From positions 1-11,968 of the forward strand of contig CAYSBK010000065.1 of assembly GCA_964429265.1 (NCBI GenBank): DNA of 11,968 bases, given 5' to 3'. This document shows positions 9,401 through 11,968 of this stretch, in pieces. The stretch comes from CAYSBK01 sp964429265. GTDB taxonomy: Bacteria; Planctomycetota; Phycisphaerae; Sedimentisphaerales; Anaerobacaceae. Position numbers and translations under genes: made by a program. The notes under the pieces were generated by a model, which was not told where the DNA came from, did no database searches, and worked only from the letters and a program-made list of their open reading frames with translations. Positions within the stretch are counted from its first letter, which is position 1, and every line of letters begins with the position of its first letter.

Positions 9401-10211
9401 CGTCGCCGTTGTTCCACAGAATCGAGTTTATTATTGCAGGCTCATTCTCGCCGCGATAGTCACAGTAGATACCCCCGAACGCATTCTGCGCGCTGGCGTT
9501 GTCGGCTACGGTGCAGTTGCTCAGCATCGCCGACGCATCGAAGATGTACACCGCCCCACCAAAGCCGTCACTTACGGTATTGGACACTATCAGGCAGTTG
9601 TGCGTCACAGGCGCACAACTCTGGAAAAACAAACCGCCGCCCAGAACAAGCGCACCGTTGTCGAAGATTTCGCAGGACGTGATCACCGGTGAGCCCGGCC
9701 CGAAAACACTGACGCCGCCGCCGTACCTGGCGTAGTTATTCTTAATGACGCAGTCCACGATTGTCGGCGACGAAGTATCTACGTCAATGCCGCCGCCGTA
9801 GAAACCCGCCATATTGGACTGGATCACACAGTTGGCTATCGTCGGCGACGATTCGAAGCACTCGATCCCGCCGCCGTAAGCGGCATAGCCGCCGGTGATT
9901 GTAAAGCCCCGGAGTTTCGCGCCCCCACCGCAGCCGTAAAAGCTGACCACCGGCCCCTGACCGTTGCCGCGGATAACCGTCGCGGCGGGGTCGTTCACGT
10001 CGATGCTGTGGATGTCGATCTCCTTGCCCAGAAAGCTGATGTTCTCCTGATACGTGCCGGGCGCAACTCTTATCTCGTCCACCCCTGTCACGGCTGCATC
10101 GATAGCGTCTTGAATCGTCGGGTAGTCCGCCGGAACGTTCAGCACCGCCGCCGCTGAAATGCCACCGCAACTCAGCAACGCCCACACAAAAAAGAACACG
10201 CGCTTATCCAT
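1..10211 (-). CDS. Giant exported multi-module beta-helix protein with collagen-like inserts and NIDO domain (partial, C-terminus off left edge)
   Basis: Reading the minus strand from ATG 10211 gives at least 3403 codons with no stop; the frame is still open at base 1. The order is: signal peptide (residues 1-22); beta-helix module 1 (23-366); two InlB B-repeat-like domains (372-538); module 2 (539-1543); B-repeat (1544-1620); module 3 (1621-2455); B-repeat (2456-2531); module 4 (2532 to about 3243); nidogen-like domain (about 3246 onward). Rungs follow the pattern GGGxYFxxxSxPxIxNCxIxxN, typical of right-handed parallel beta-helix (PbH1) proteins. Module starts read like PxDYxSIQxAIDAA...GDxVVVxxGTY. 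The start at 10211 is chosen for its ribosome binding site and signal peptide. No catalytic motif was recognised. A role as a surface adhesin or structural protein is inferred, and a beta-helix polysaccharide lyase cannot be excluded for individual modules. Confidence 0.95.
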   Translation of the reverse strand, partial: MDKRVFFFVWALLSCGGISAAAVLNVPADYPTIQDAIDAAVTGVDEIRVAPGTYQENISFLGKEIDIHSIDVNDPAATVIRGNGQGPVVSFYGCGGGAKLRGFTITGGYAAYGGGIECFESSPTIANCVIQSNMAGFYGGGIDVDTSSPTIVDCVIKNNYARYGGGVSVFGPGSPVITSCEIFDNGALVLGGGLFFQSCAPVTHNCLIVSNTVSDGFGGAVYIFDASAMLSNCTVADNASAQNAFGGIYCDYRGENEPAIINSILWNNGDDLWNCEGLVSYCCVEDEDAGTGVIHLDPQFIIDPAVTVGPYFLKSIAAGQLTDSPCIDAGSGDVNDPSIALTSYSTRADYVADVNTVDLGYHRHTGPRPRPFLVTSTADTTHGQGTISPEHPYPGGRYVPYAEIRFTATPADPNYRISKWRVDGSDVFVVPGDPNSGLYTGSTYVLVVTKYTDVVVYFETRPRHTLTVKVEGSGGTLVQPRRAGSYEYLEDEVVELVVAPNPEYIPLWSGTDNDYSIEPNNFVTMDEDKTVTVSFRKPVDRLVPGQYPSIGAAMYAAESGDYVVVARGTYHEVGLDFGGKAITVTSENPDDPNCVAETIIDCGGWGSAFVLRNGEGRRSVIDGFTIINGGGTPKANTIVNPGDRVSDGADVVGGAIACFGGASPTISNCVIKNCVARGRNGEDNTYTFPDPEDPPEPPEPNEAPPAPEIPGMPGMPGPNGIDGPNGLPGPNALGGGHGGWGYGGALYFDGDSTPVIWNVKIIGCSAIGGNGGFGGRGGDGQAGGNGQDGGAGQDGAPGEQPADPNLPPILPGDGGAGGNGGNGGDGGAGGRGGDGGHGGSAIGGAIYFGPNCRPVIRYCEIVDCNTAQGLGAPGGAGGSGGAGGNGGAAGEGGEAGGDEAEDGEDGEPGAGGKGGPGGRGGDSGQDGTISYGGAIYYGPNSVATVLDTIIRNNAADFTRSTQRYAGGAGGAGGNGGIGGPGGAGGAAGSGGNGAPPGEPNTPGTGGPINGPNGVEGEWGWWVTSHTDAVGGADYYSQGCVVELNNCTISDNNCADTDWGRYSYLLYGSRWSGRGGAEYYGAGSRLTANQCDFLNNSCVRGSGGGQYFVSQCVVDINDCRFNGNLSGGSGGAQYFSSFCTVTAGNCQFNTNSASGVGGGQYFGSTSAVDINNCEYANNLCWGDGAGLFCGYDTSLEVTGSSFRGNVSSGSGSSGGGLYFDGAPDQSGSHLILDRCKFLNNRAAFGGGLYWYGWDAAGADVVLSDCLVSGNRAGHGGGMFYSGGSPLISHCEVVANVADGRKLGWYSTQTVYGGGGGILSWTSDARIEHCLIGYNYAFGSGGGVYFGGGASWPVLHNCFVQGNSAVVDGGGIVSYWRAAPTLSNCTIVGNKVFDAYDSSHGRGGGLSCNYESQTTLLNSILWDNSGINGDQIAIGSDADPHYLQRPAALSVLYSDVQGGQGGVYVEPGRTLTWGDPNDANSIPIDADPLFAGALSLSQIAAGQSQDSPCVDAGSDLAANLGLGEYSTRTDGVADVNVVDMGAHRPEATEFYNLTVRIVRGWGTVEPTGGLFAAGSVVGITATPAEGFRQEVKWTGTDNDSATAVGNTVTMTGDKEVLVEFIGYRSYRVPGDFDSISQALSARDASGDYVVRDGDKVVVQRGTYSGGIDFAGRSITITSENPDDPCCVAETVIDGAYYSPGFIFRGGEGPDAVIDGLTIRNCVAYGGWLGWYGYSYSYGYGYYDPNAYGGAIAAMGPASPTLSNLVITNCSAQAWDGRDGYSATEDLPGPGGDANDGGSAYGGAMYFAAGSRPTLINCRISRCAAIGGDGGNGGNGFGVDANLPNTLTPDPNDTGMGYWGGNAGDGGDALGGAIYFGPGCRPVIKYCTITDCNTIQGMGGRGGNGAAGGDGAAGGLGGDGGDDGFRSFGGGIYFAKDCQVEIADTMILGCWTDANSPSVYMWPPHNAGGLGGVGEPNGWDGLWGSSATETLGGGIYYESGCTAQVSDSLIAANRSGPRIYYYYQSHYGGQGGGAYHEADCNVVYTRCDIMSNEATAAGGGYYFASGCSAEVNDCNFIGNNASTEGGAIACAKDCNLTVGGSGFAQNLAGGGTYGYYYGTSGTGSGGAIAWGKLGGDNSTVRIADSYFVGNQADQGGALFWQGPCADVNIIESFVTDNVAEHGGGFYWSGGSPRLRGCVFKRNRAQGSTYQPTTGTIETFYGGGGAMLGWASDAIIENCFILDNTTLGSGGGVYFGGDTGTPVLRNCLVKNNSAVYDGGGIVSYWYTTPIITNCTILENTCEDLENPNRGRGGGLSCSYESRTQLINSILWANTATNGDQIAVGSDSSPVYYQRPAELTVSYCDIENWEDPNNPGQIDPAVIFVEPGRILNWDSASIFDADPLFVGSYYLSQVAAGQSQDSPCVDAGSDLAANLSLDDFTTRSDGAADAGVVDIGLHYPAQGQVELTVNVIGGEHGTVEPTSGLFNKYSLVTLTATVDPGYRVRWVGTDDDTSVSLTNTVTMMTDRTVTAIIEMPRTITVPSDYVSIQAAIDAAGNGDVVVVNRGTYRIDRPIYVSKPITLTSANPDDPCTVAQTVIDCGGYATRGIVISNIVGRDTVINGLTVANCTWAVLSPEPPIFDGKDGYDGGDAIAGAIHIVSQASPTIINCMIRDVSIIAASGSDGTDGWEDPNDPEQIPQWLPGEQHGGDGGDGGNACGGGIYCGAYSSPLIRNVRFVNCEVTGGNGGNGGNGVSPEGEDSLPSPAGGNGGLGGDAGGAFGGGIYVGYAGKPTIEGCTFVNCSASAGYGGNGGNGGDGAENWPGGNGGDGGENNRAYGGAIYFDAASRATVSDCRFVDCSTAGGRAGDGGNGGDRGGAPGIGGAYPLDISIADSAYGGAVYCGSASKIDFSGCTFSGNSTRGGMSGLGGTENWDAQPWYSYVIPSFGGGVYCAGGSEAQFRRCEFLGNFGEEVYPILGPNEPNEPNDPNLVADVNAAAYRLTPYISYGGGLCYDGVDSLLVSDCNFRDNFATLGGGLYANASVSTIADSNFAENSAFKGAGIYYTDSAEATISGCRMLYNRATDPTGQVGGEGGGIFCASTPAVIEDCRMSFNFAQASGAAAYLTGGDSGLVRMKNCLVNNNTAGHDGAGISANHSVEAELSNCTIADNRCTKLLSLGGGLYASYGSYVSVVDSILWNNLADDGSQIAVASGDPAYPLPSTVDISYCDVDRRVPEAGTQIVTWVDPNAEPVIRPGFDINSLFANDDLYTDLVDIGFAINYYGTTYEQLYVNNNGNVTFDAPMSTFTPFGLTGPIGTAIIAPFFADVDTRTVDPNDPNNPSKLVTYGTGMIDGHKAFVVNWVDVGYFGIHWDKLNSFQLVLIDRSDRAPGDFDIEFNYEQIQWETGDASG
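1560..2190 (-). repeat. Glycine-rich insertions in module 4
   Basis: Blocks lie at about 2080-2190 (SGSDGTDGWEDPNDPEQ then GGDGGDGGNACGG), 1895-2003 (GGNGGNGGNG then PSPAGGNGGLGG), 1735-1810 (GYGGNGGNGGDGAENWPGGN) and 1560-1640 (AGDGGNGGDRGGAPGIGG). The DNA is built from GCC, GTT and GTC triplets on the plus strand, so local duplications stay in frame. Confidence 0.8.
1974..2000 (-). repeat. Three exact 9-base tandem copies encoding Gly-Gly-Asn
   Basis: The plus strand has GTTGCCGCC three times back to back (1974-1982, 1983-1991, 1992-2000). On the coding strand this is GGC GGC AAC repeated. Gain or loss of units changes loop length without shifting the frame. Confidence 0.9.
2619..2846 (-). 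repeat. InlB B-repeat-like domain after module 3 (residues 2456-2531)
   Basis: It reads VELTVNVIGGEHGTVEPTSG, then LVTLTATVDPGYRVRWVGTD and NTVTMMTDRTVTAII. It has the order and spacing typical of divergent InlB B-repeats and separates module 3 from module 4. Confidence 0.75.
2847..5351 (-). repeat. Beta-helix module 3 (residues 1621-2455)
   Basis: The entry segment reads VPGDFDSISQAL, then GDKVVVQRGTYSGGIDFAGR and SITITSENPDDPCCVAETVI. Glycine-rich insertions occupy the first half. The second half has rungs with GGAIACAKDCNLTV and FIGNNAS. The end is LINSILWANTATNGDQIAVG, IFVEPGRILNW, IFDADPLFVGSYYLSQVAAG, QDSPCVDAGSDLAANL and VVDIGLHYP. It lacks a few rungs compared with module 2 but keeps the same order. 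Confidence 0.85.
4270..4905 (-). repeat. Glycine-rich insertions in module 3
   Basis: Blocks lie at about 4830-4905 (DGRDGYSATEDLPGPGGDAN), 4618-4755 (GGDGGNGGNGFGVDAN then PDPNDTGMG), 4440-4535 (GMGGRGGNGAAGGDGAAGG) and 4270-4350 (AGGLGGVGEPNGWDG). They occupy the same place between rungs as those of module 2 but are shorter and less collagen-like. Confidence 0.8.
5352..5582 (-). repeat. InlB B-repeat-like domain after module 2 (residues 1544-1620)
   Basis: It reads YNLTVRIVRGWGTVEPTGGL, then ITATPAEGFRQEVKWTGTDN and NTVTMTGDKEVLVEF. The match with the copy after module 3 is close (both have GTVEPT(G/S)GLF, W(T/V)GTD(N/D)D and NTVTM), which fits duplication of a whole module plus spacer. 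Confidence 0.75.
5583..8597 (-). repeat. Beta-helix module 2 (residues 539-1543)
   Basis: The entry segment is YPSIGAAMYAAESGDYVVV...GTY, then ITVTSENPDDPNCVAETIID and VIDGFTIING. The first half (about 7000-8300) carries four long glycine-rich insertions between rungs. The second half (about 5600-7130) is a compact run of rungs such as GGGQYF...CVVDINDCRFNGN and GGAQYF. It ends with LLNSILWDNSGINGDQIAIG, YVEPGRTLTW, DADPLFAGALSLSQIAAG and QDSPCVDAGSDLAANL. This second half matches module 3 nearly segment by segment. Confidence 0.85.
7150..8184 (-). repeat. Glycine-rich and collagen-like insertions in module 2
   Basis: Four blocks interrupt successive rungs: about 7990-8184, 7696-7917, 7430-7613 and 7150-7325. 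The first begins with a proline/acid-rich stretch (PDPEDPPEPPEPNEAPP) and then has seven Gly-X-Y triplets, GMPGMPGPNGIDGPNGLPGP. The others are mostly GG-N/D/A repeats, for example GGAGGNGGNGGDGGAGG. Block three has collagen-like GEDGEPG. Each block starts after a rung ending NCxA or similar and returns to YGGA(I/L)YFG, so all enter at the same turn of the helix. Confidence 0.85.
8598..9098 (-). repeat. Two InlB B-repeat-like domains between modules 1 and 2 (residues 372-462 and 463-538)
   Basis: The second copy (8825-8598) reads HTLTVKVEGSGGTLVQP, then a strand pattern ending WSGTDNDYS and FVTMDEDKTVTVSF. This is the usual order of divergent InlB B-repeats (strand, GGxVxP, YxxGxxVxLxAxPxxGYxxxxW, VxMxxDxxVxxxF). 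The first copy (9098-8826) has a similar plan: GTISPEHPYPGG, FTATPADPNYRISKWRVDGS, ending VVVYFE. Single copies follow modules 2 and 3. They probably act as small beta-sandwich-like spacers between helices. Confidence 0.7.
9114..10145 (-). repeat. Beta-helix module 1 of the giant protein (residues 23-366)
   Basis: This is the simplest and shortest module. It opens with VPADYPTIQDAIDAA and GTYQENISFLGKEI, an entry segment common to bacterial NosD/PbH1-type proteins. About seven rungs follow with the pattern YGGGI....SSPTIxNCxIxxN. It closes with INSILWNNGDD, a DPQF segment, then GQLTDSPCIDAGS and VDLGYH, the cap also seen in modules 2 and 3. It has none of the glycine-rich insertions of the later modules. 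Confidence 0.85.
10146..10211 (-). other. Signal peptide of the giant protein
   Basis: The protein begins MDKR, then a hydrophobic core FFFVWALLSCGGI, then SAAA before mature sequence starting near VLNVPADYP. The charge, core and small-residue pattern fits Sec signal peptidase I cleavage after Ala20-22. A cysteine at residue 15 follows LLS and loosely resembles a lipobox, but Leu at -2 and the very short leader make a lipoprotein less likely. Confidence 0.8.
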
Positions 10212-10217
10212 CACCCG

Positions 10218-10222
10218 CCTCC
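10218..10222 (-). promoter_or_regulatory. Ribosome binding site of the giant gene
   Basis: The minus strand reads GGAGG, six bases (CGGGTG), then ATG at 10211. This supports 10211 as the start. A second GGAGG at 10231-10227 is misplaced for any in-frame ATG. An in-frame ATG also exists at 10265, but its nearest GGAGG is about 13 bases away and it would put charged residues (RRRWRR) before the signal peptide. Confidence 0.75.
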
Positions 10223-10473
10223 ATCGCCTCCGAACAATGTGATTATCGCAGTAATTTGGCACCATTTTCTGTATATCGCCTCCCTGAAAGGACCGATTGA
10301 AACAATATTTCCGCCTGGCGCCGCGCAACAGCAGCACCGCAAACACACACGAACGTCCGATAACCACCGGTTGCCGGCCGAACGTCTACGTTGTGCCATT
10401 TGACCACGCATATCCGTACTCAACTGTCCCAAACCCGGTGATGCAACTCAATGCGCCTGTTTCGTCCTAAGAC

Positions 10474-10501
10474 CTTATCACAACTCAACTTACAACTTTA
10501 A
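10474..10501 (-). promoter_or_regulatory. Weak candidate promoter for the giant gene
   Basis: On the minus strand TTAAAG (10501-10496), 16 bases, then GATAAG (10479-10474) loosely matches sigma-70 boxes (3/6 and 4/6). It lies in the most AT-rich part of the spacer and would give a leader of roughly 255 bases. Chance is a fair alternative. Confidence 0.2.
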
Positions 10502-10572
10502 CCTACTTATTATTCCACAGGGGACCCGCACCTACACCGCCCGCCTTCAACCCCGGCCGCCTGGCGCAGTAC

Positions 10573-10593
10573 CACAGCCGGGCTGTGCAGCCC
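10573..10593. repeat. Pair of overlapping, mutually exclusive hairpins
   Basis: CACAGCC (10573-10579) and GGCTGTG (10581-10587) are exact inverted repeats around one base. GGGCTG (10580-10585) and CAGCCC (10588-10593) form a second inverted repeat sharing bases with the first. Both are GC-rich. They could shape the 3' end of the secretin transcript, but no poly-T follows on either strand. Confidence 0.4.
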
Positions 10594-10673
10594 CTGGCCG
10601 TCCAGCCAAAAAGTCCTTTTCACAAAACCTCGCCACATCTTCCTCTGGGAAACTCCCCAACGTCCCGAAAAAA

Positions 10674-11968
10674 TCAATATAGCTGCGTCTCGGCAACCGC
10701 GCTGGCCTCCTGGTCACGCTCCTCCTGAAGGATAATATTGGGCTTGACCAGTATCAGCAGTATCTTGCGGTCCTTTACCTTGCTTCTGTTCCTGAACAGC
10801 CGCCCGATCCCGGGTATCTTGCTCAGCACAGGCACACCGGCTTCGCTCTCGACCTCCGCGGTGATCTTCTGCCCGCCCAGAAGCAGCGTCCCCCCGTCCG
10901 GCACGCTCACGCGCGTATAGACCTCGGAGGTTTCCGTCTCCGGGACTTCCTGCTGTTGTGTTACGATTCCAGTACCACCCCCCTGCAATGCTACAGGTAC
11001 CTCGAAGGTATAGCTCTTGATCCCCAGAAGGCTACTGAGATTAGTTATAATATTGAGAAGAACGTGCTTCTTATCCCTGGTTATGATAGGAGTGATCGTC
11101 AATGTCGAACCCGTCGGTATCGTGTTTATCTGCGGCACCACAGCCTGCCCGACAGCAGCGCCTCCAACAGCTCCCGTTACGGCCTCAGAGGTTATCAGTG
11201 GTGGTGTCGCGAAAGCCGTCTCACTCATAACGGAAAACGTCGCCGATTCGCCGCTGAGGACCGTTATCTTCGGTGCCGTCAGGGTCTTCGAGTCCTTGTG
11301 GGCCTGAACCGCTCGCAACAGAAAATGTACCTGCAGGTCGTCAAGGTTCGTACCATAGCCCCATTCAACGTCCAGCCCGGACACAGTGCCTGCCAGGCTT
11401 CCCGGAACGCCGGTCTCAGAAGGCTCAACCGCCGCCGACGAACCCTGGAAGAAATCCATAGTCGTCCACTTGCCGCCCGGCCTGTACCTGAAGTCCACGT
11501 CAAGGCCCACATCTTCCAGGAAGTTTTCACTGACCACCAGGAATCTCGCCTCGATGGAGACCTGGTGACCCAGCGCCCGGCGCATCTCGTTCAGCAGCTT
11601 GTCTATCTTGGCGTGAATCTCCGGCGTCTGCAGAATTATCAGTTTCTTGCCTTCATATACGGTTATCGTGCCTTCACCGGTACCCGTTTCCCACCAGCTA
11701 TCAGGCTCTATGGTATCCTGTATAAGTCTTATCAGGTTGAACTCCCGGTACTCGCGGTCGTAGTCGTAGCCGCCACCATACCCTCCATAGCCGCCGTAAC
11801 CACCGCCGTACCCTCCGTAGCCGCCGCCATAACCACCGTAACCGCCACCGTAGCCACCGTAGCCACCGCCATAACCCCCGTAGCCGCCGCCATAGCCGCC
11901 GTACCGACCGCCATAACCACCGTAGCCGCCGCCTATGCCGCCATACCGGCCGCCGTAACCACCGTAGC
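10674..11968 (-). CDS. Secretin-family protein, C-terminal part (GspD/PilQ-like; start off right edge)
   Basis: About 430 codons are visible, ending at TGA 10676-10674. The frame is open through base 11968, so an internal Met at 11585 is not the start. The order is: a Gly/Tyr repeat (11966-11762); a short domain REFNLIRLIQDTIEPDSWW, TITVYEGKKLIILQTPEIHA and KIDKLLNEMRR, resembling the small ring-forming N-domains before secretin cores; then the secretin core. The core shows VSIEARFLVVSENFLEDVGL, SKTLTAPKITVLSGESATFS, GSTLTITPIITRDKKHVLLN, SVPDGGTLLLGGQKI and VPVLSKIPGIGRLFRN, ending in ILLILVKPNIIL. These are classic secretin elements, including the VPxLSxIPxxGxLF signature. Secretins form outer-membrane pores for type II secretion, type IV pili or related exporters. 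Which machine this one serves is not shown here. Confidence 0.9.
   Translation of the reverse strand, partial: YGGYGGRYGGIGGGYGGYGGRYGGYGGGYGGYGGGYGGYGGGYGGYGGGYGGYGGGYGGYGGYGGGYDYDREYREFNLIRLIQDTIEPDSWWETGTGEGTITVYEGKKLIILQTPEIHAKIDKLLNEMRRALGHQVSIEARFLVVSENFLEDVGLDVDFRYRPGGKWTTMDFFQGSSAAVEPSETGVPGSLAGTVSGLDVEWGYGTNLDDLQVHFLLRAVQAHKDSKTLTAPKITVLSGESATFSVMSETAFATPPLITSEAVTGAVGGAAVGQAVVPQINTIPTGSTLTITPIITRDKKHVLLNIITNLSSLLGIKSYTFEVPVALQGGGTGIVTQQQEVPETETSEVYTRVSVPDGGTLLLGGQKITAEVESEAGVPVLSKIPGIGRLFRNRSKVKDRKILLILVKPNIILQEERDQEASAVAETQLY
11762..11966 (-). repeat. Gly/Tyr-rich heptad-like repeat inside the secretin-family protein
   Basis: About 68 residues made almost only of Gly and Tyr, with unit YGGYGGG and a few variants (YGGYGGR, YGGIGGG). 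It ends GGGYDYDREYREFN, where normal protein resumes. In DNA the plus strand is a run of GTA/ATA and GCC/ACC/CCC codon complements. Synonymous third positions vary, so the repeat seems selected at protein level and not freshly expanded. It continues past the window edge. Confidence 0.92.

Larger units (their letters stand above)
10212..10673 (-). other. Spacer between the secretin gene and the giant gene, no gene seen
   Basis: This 462-base stretch has no convincing coding sequence. The part next to the secretin stop has small inverted repeats but no stem followed by a T run on the minus strand, so no Rho-independent terminator was identified. The middle (about 10440-10515) is AT-richer and is the likeliest promoter site. 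The part next to the giant gene holds its ribosome binding site. An 8-base direct repeat CGAACGTC occurs at 10350-10357 and 10379-10386; it could be an operator half-site or chance. Confidence 0.6.

Noticed and set aside
9784..10185. 133-codon minus-strand ORF
   Set aside because: It overlaps the start of the giant gene in another frame and is a shadow of the Gly-rich rungs.
10212..10265. In-frame alternative start of the giant gene at 10265
   Set aside because: It would add a charged tail before the signal peptide and has a poorly spaced ribosome binding site; 10211 is better on both counts.
10211..10432. 73-codon minus-strand ORF whose TGA overlaps the giant gene's ATG (TGATG)
   Set aside because: The overlap looks like translational coupling, but the peptide has a CCCC run and odd composition, no known motif and no clear ribosome binding site. 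Most likely chance in the leader.
10594..10680. Rho-independent terminator after the secretin gene
   Set aside because: Inverted repeats such as AAAAGGACTTTT and TGGGGAGTTTCCCA are weak or AT-only and lack a following T run on the minus strand.
10674..11585. Secretin gene starting at Met 11585
   Set aside because: The frame stays open upstream through the N-domain-like segment and Gly/Tyr repeat to the window edge, so this Met is internal.

Overview
The window looks like a piece of a planctomycete genome, most likely of the Phycisphaerae/Sedimentisphaerales type. This is an inference from protein style, not from a marker gene. The signs are an exported giant protein built of right-handed beta-helix modules, the recurring phrase DSPC(I/V)DAGS at module ends, many DPN/NEPN tracts, and a secretin-like protein with the IEPDSWW motif. 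The DNA is GC-rich, with G/C-ending codons. Both genes lie on the minus strand. No tRNA, rRNA, transposase or CRISPR array was seen.

Region 1 (right edge, 11968 to 10674, minus): the C-terminal part of a secretin-family protein whose start lies beyond the window. Its first 68 or so visible residues are an almost pure Gly/Tyr repeat. A short N-domain-like segment and a full secretin core follow, ending at TGA 10676-10674.

Region 2 (10673 to 10212): a 462-base spacer with a GC-rich pair of competing hairpins, an AT-richer stretch that could hold a promoter, and a good ribosome binding site just before the next start.

Region 3 (10211 to 1, minus): one uninterrupted reading frame of at least 3403 codons that fills the rest of the window and runs off the left edge. 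I read it codon by codon and found no stop or frameshift. It encodes a signal peptide, then four large beta-helix modules. Modules 1 to 3 each end in a conserved cap and are followed by one or two InlB B-repeat-like domains. Modules 2 to 4 carry long glycine-rich, partly collagen-like insertions. Module 4 runs into a nidogen-like (NIDO) domain instead of the usual cap. The second halves of modules 2 and 3 are clear duplicates of one another.

The long open frames on the plus strand across 123-9692 are register-matched antisense shadows of this gene and are not annotated. Working picture (inference): a very large cell-surface or extracellular structural/adhesive protein, next to a secretin that could form an outer-membrane export pore.
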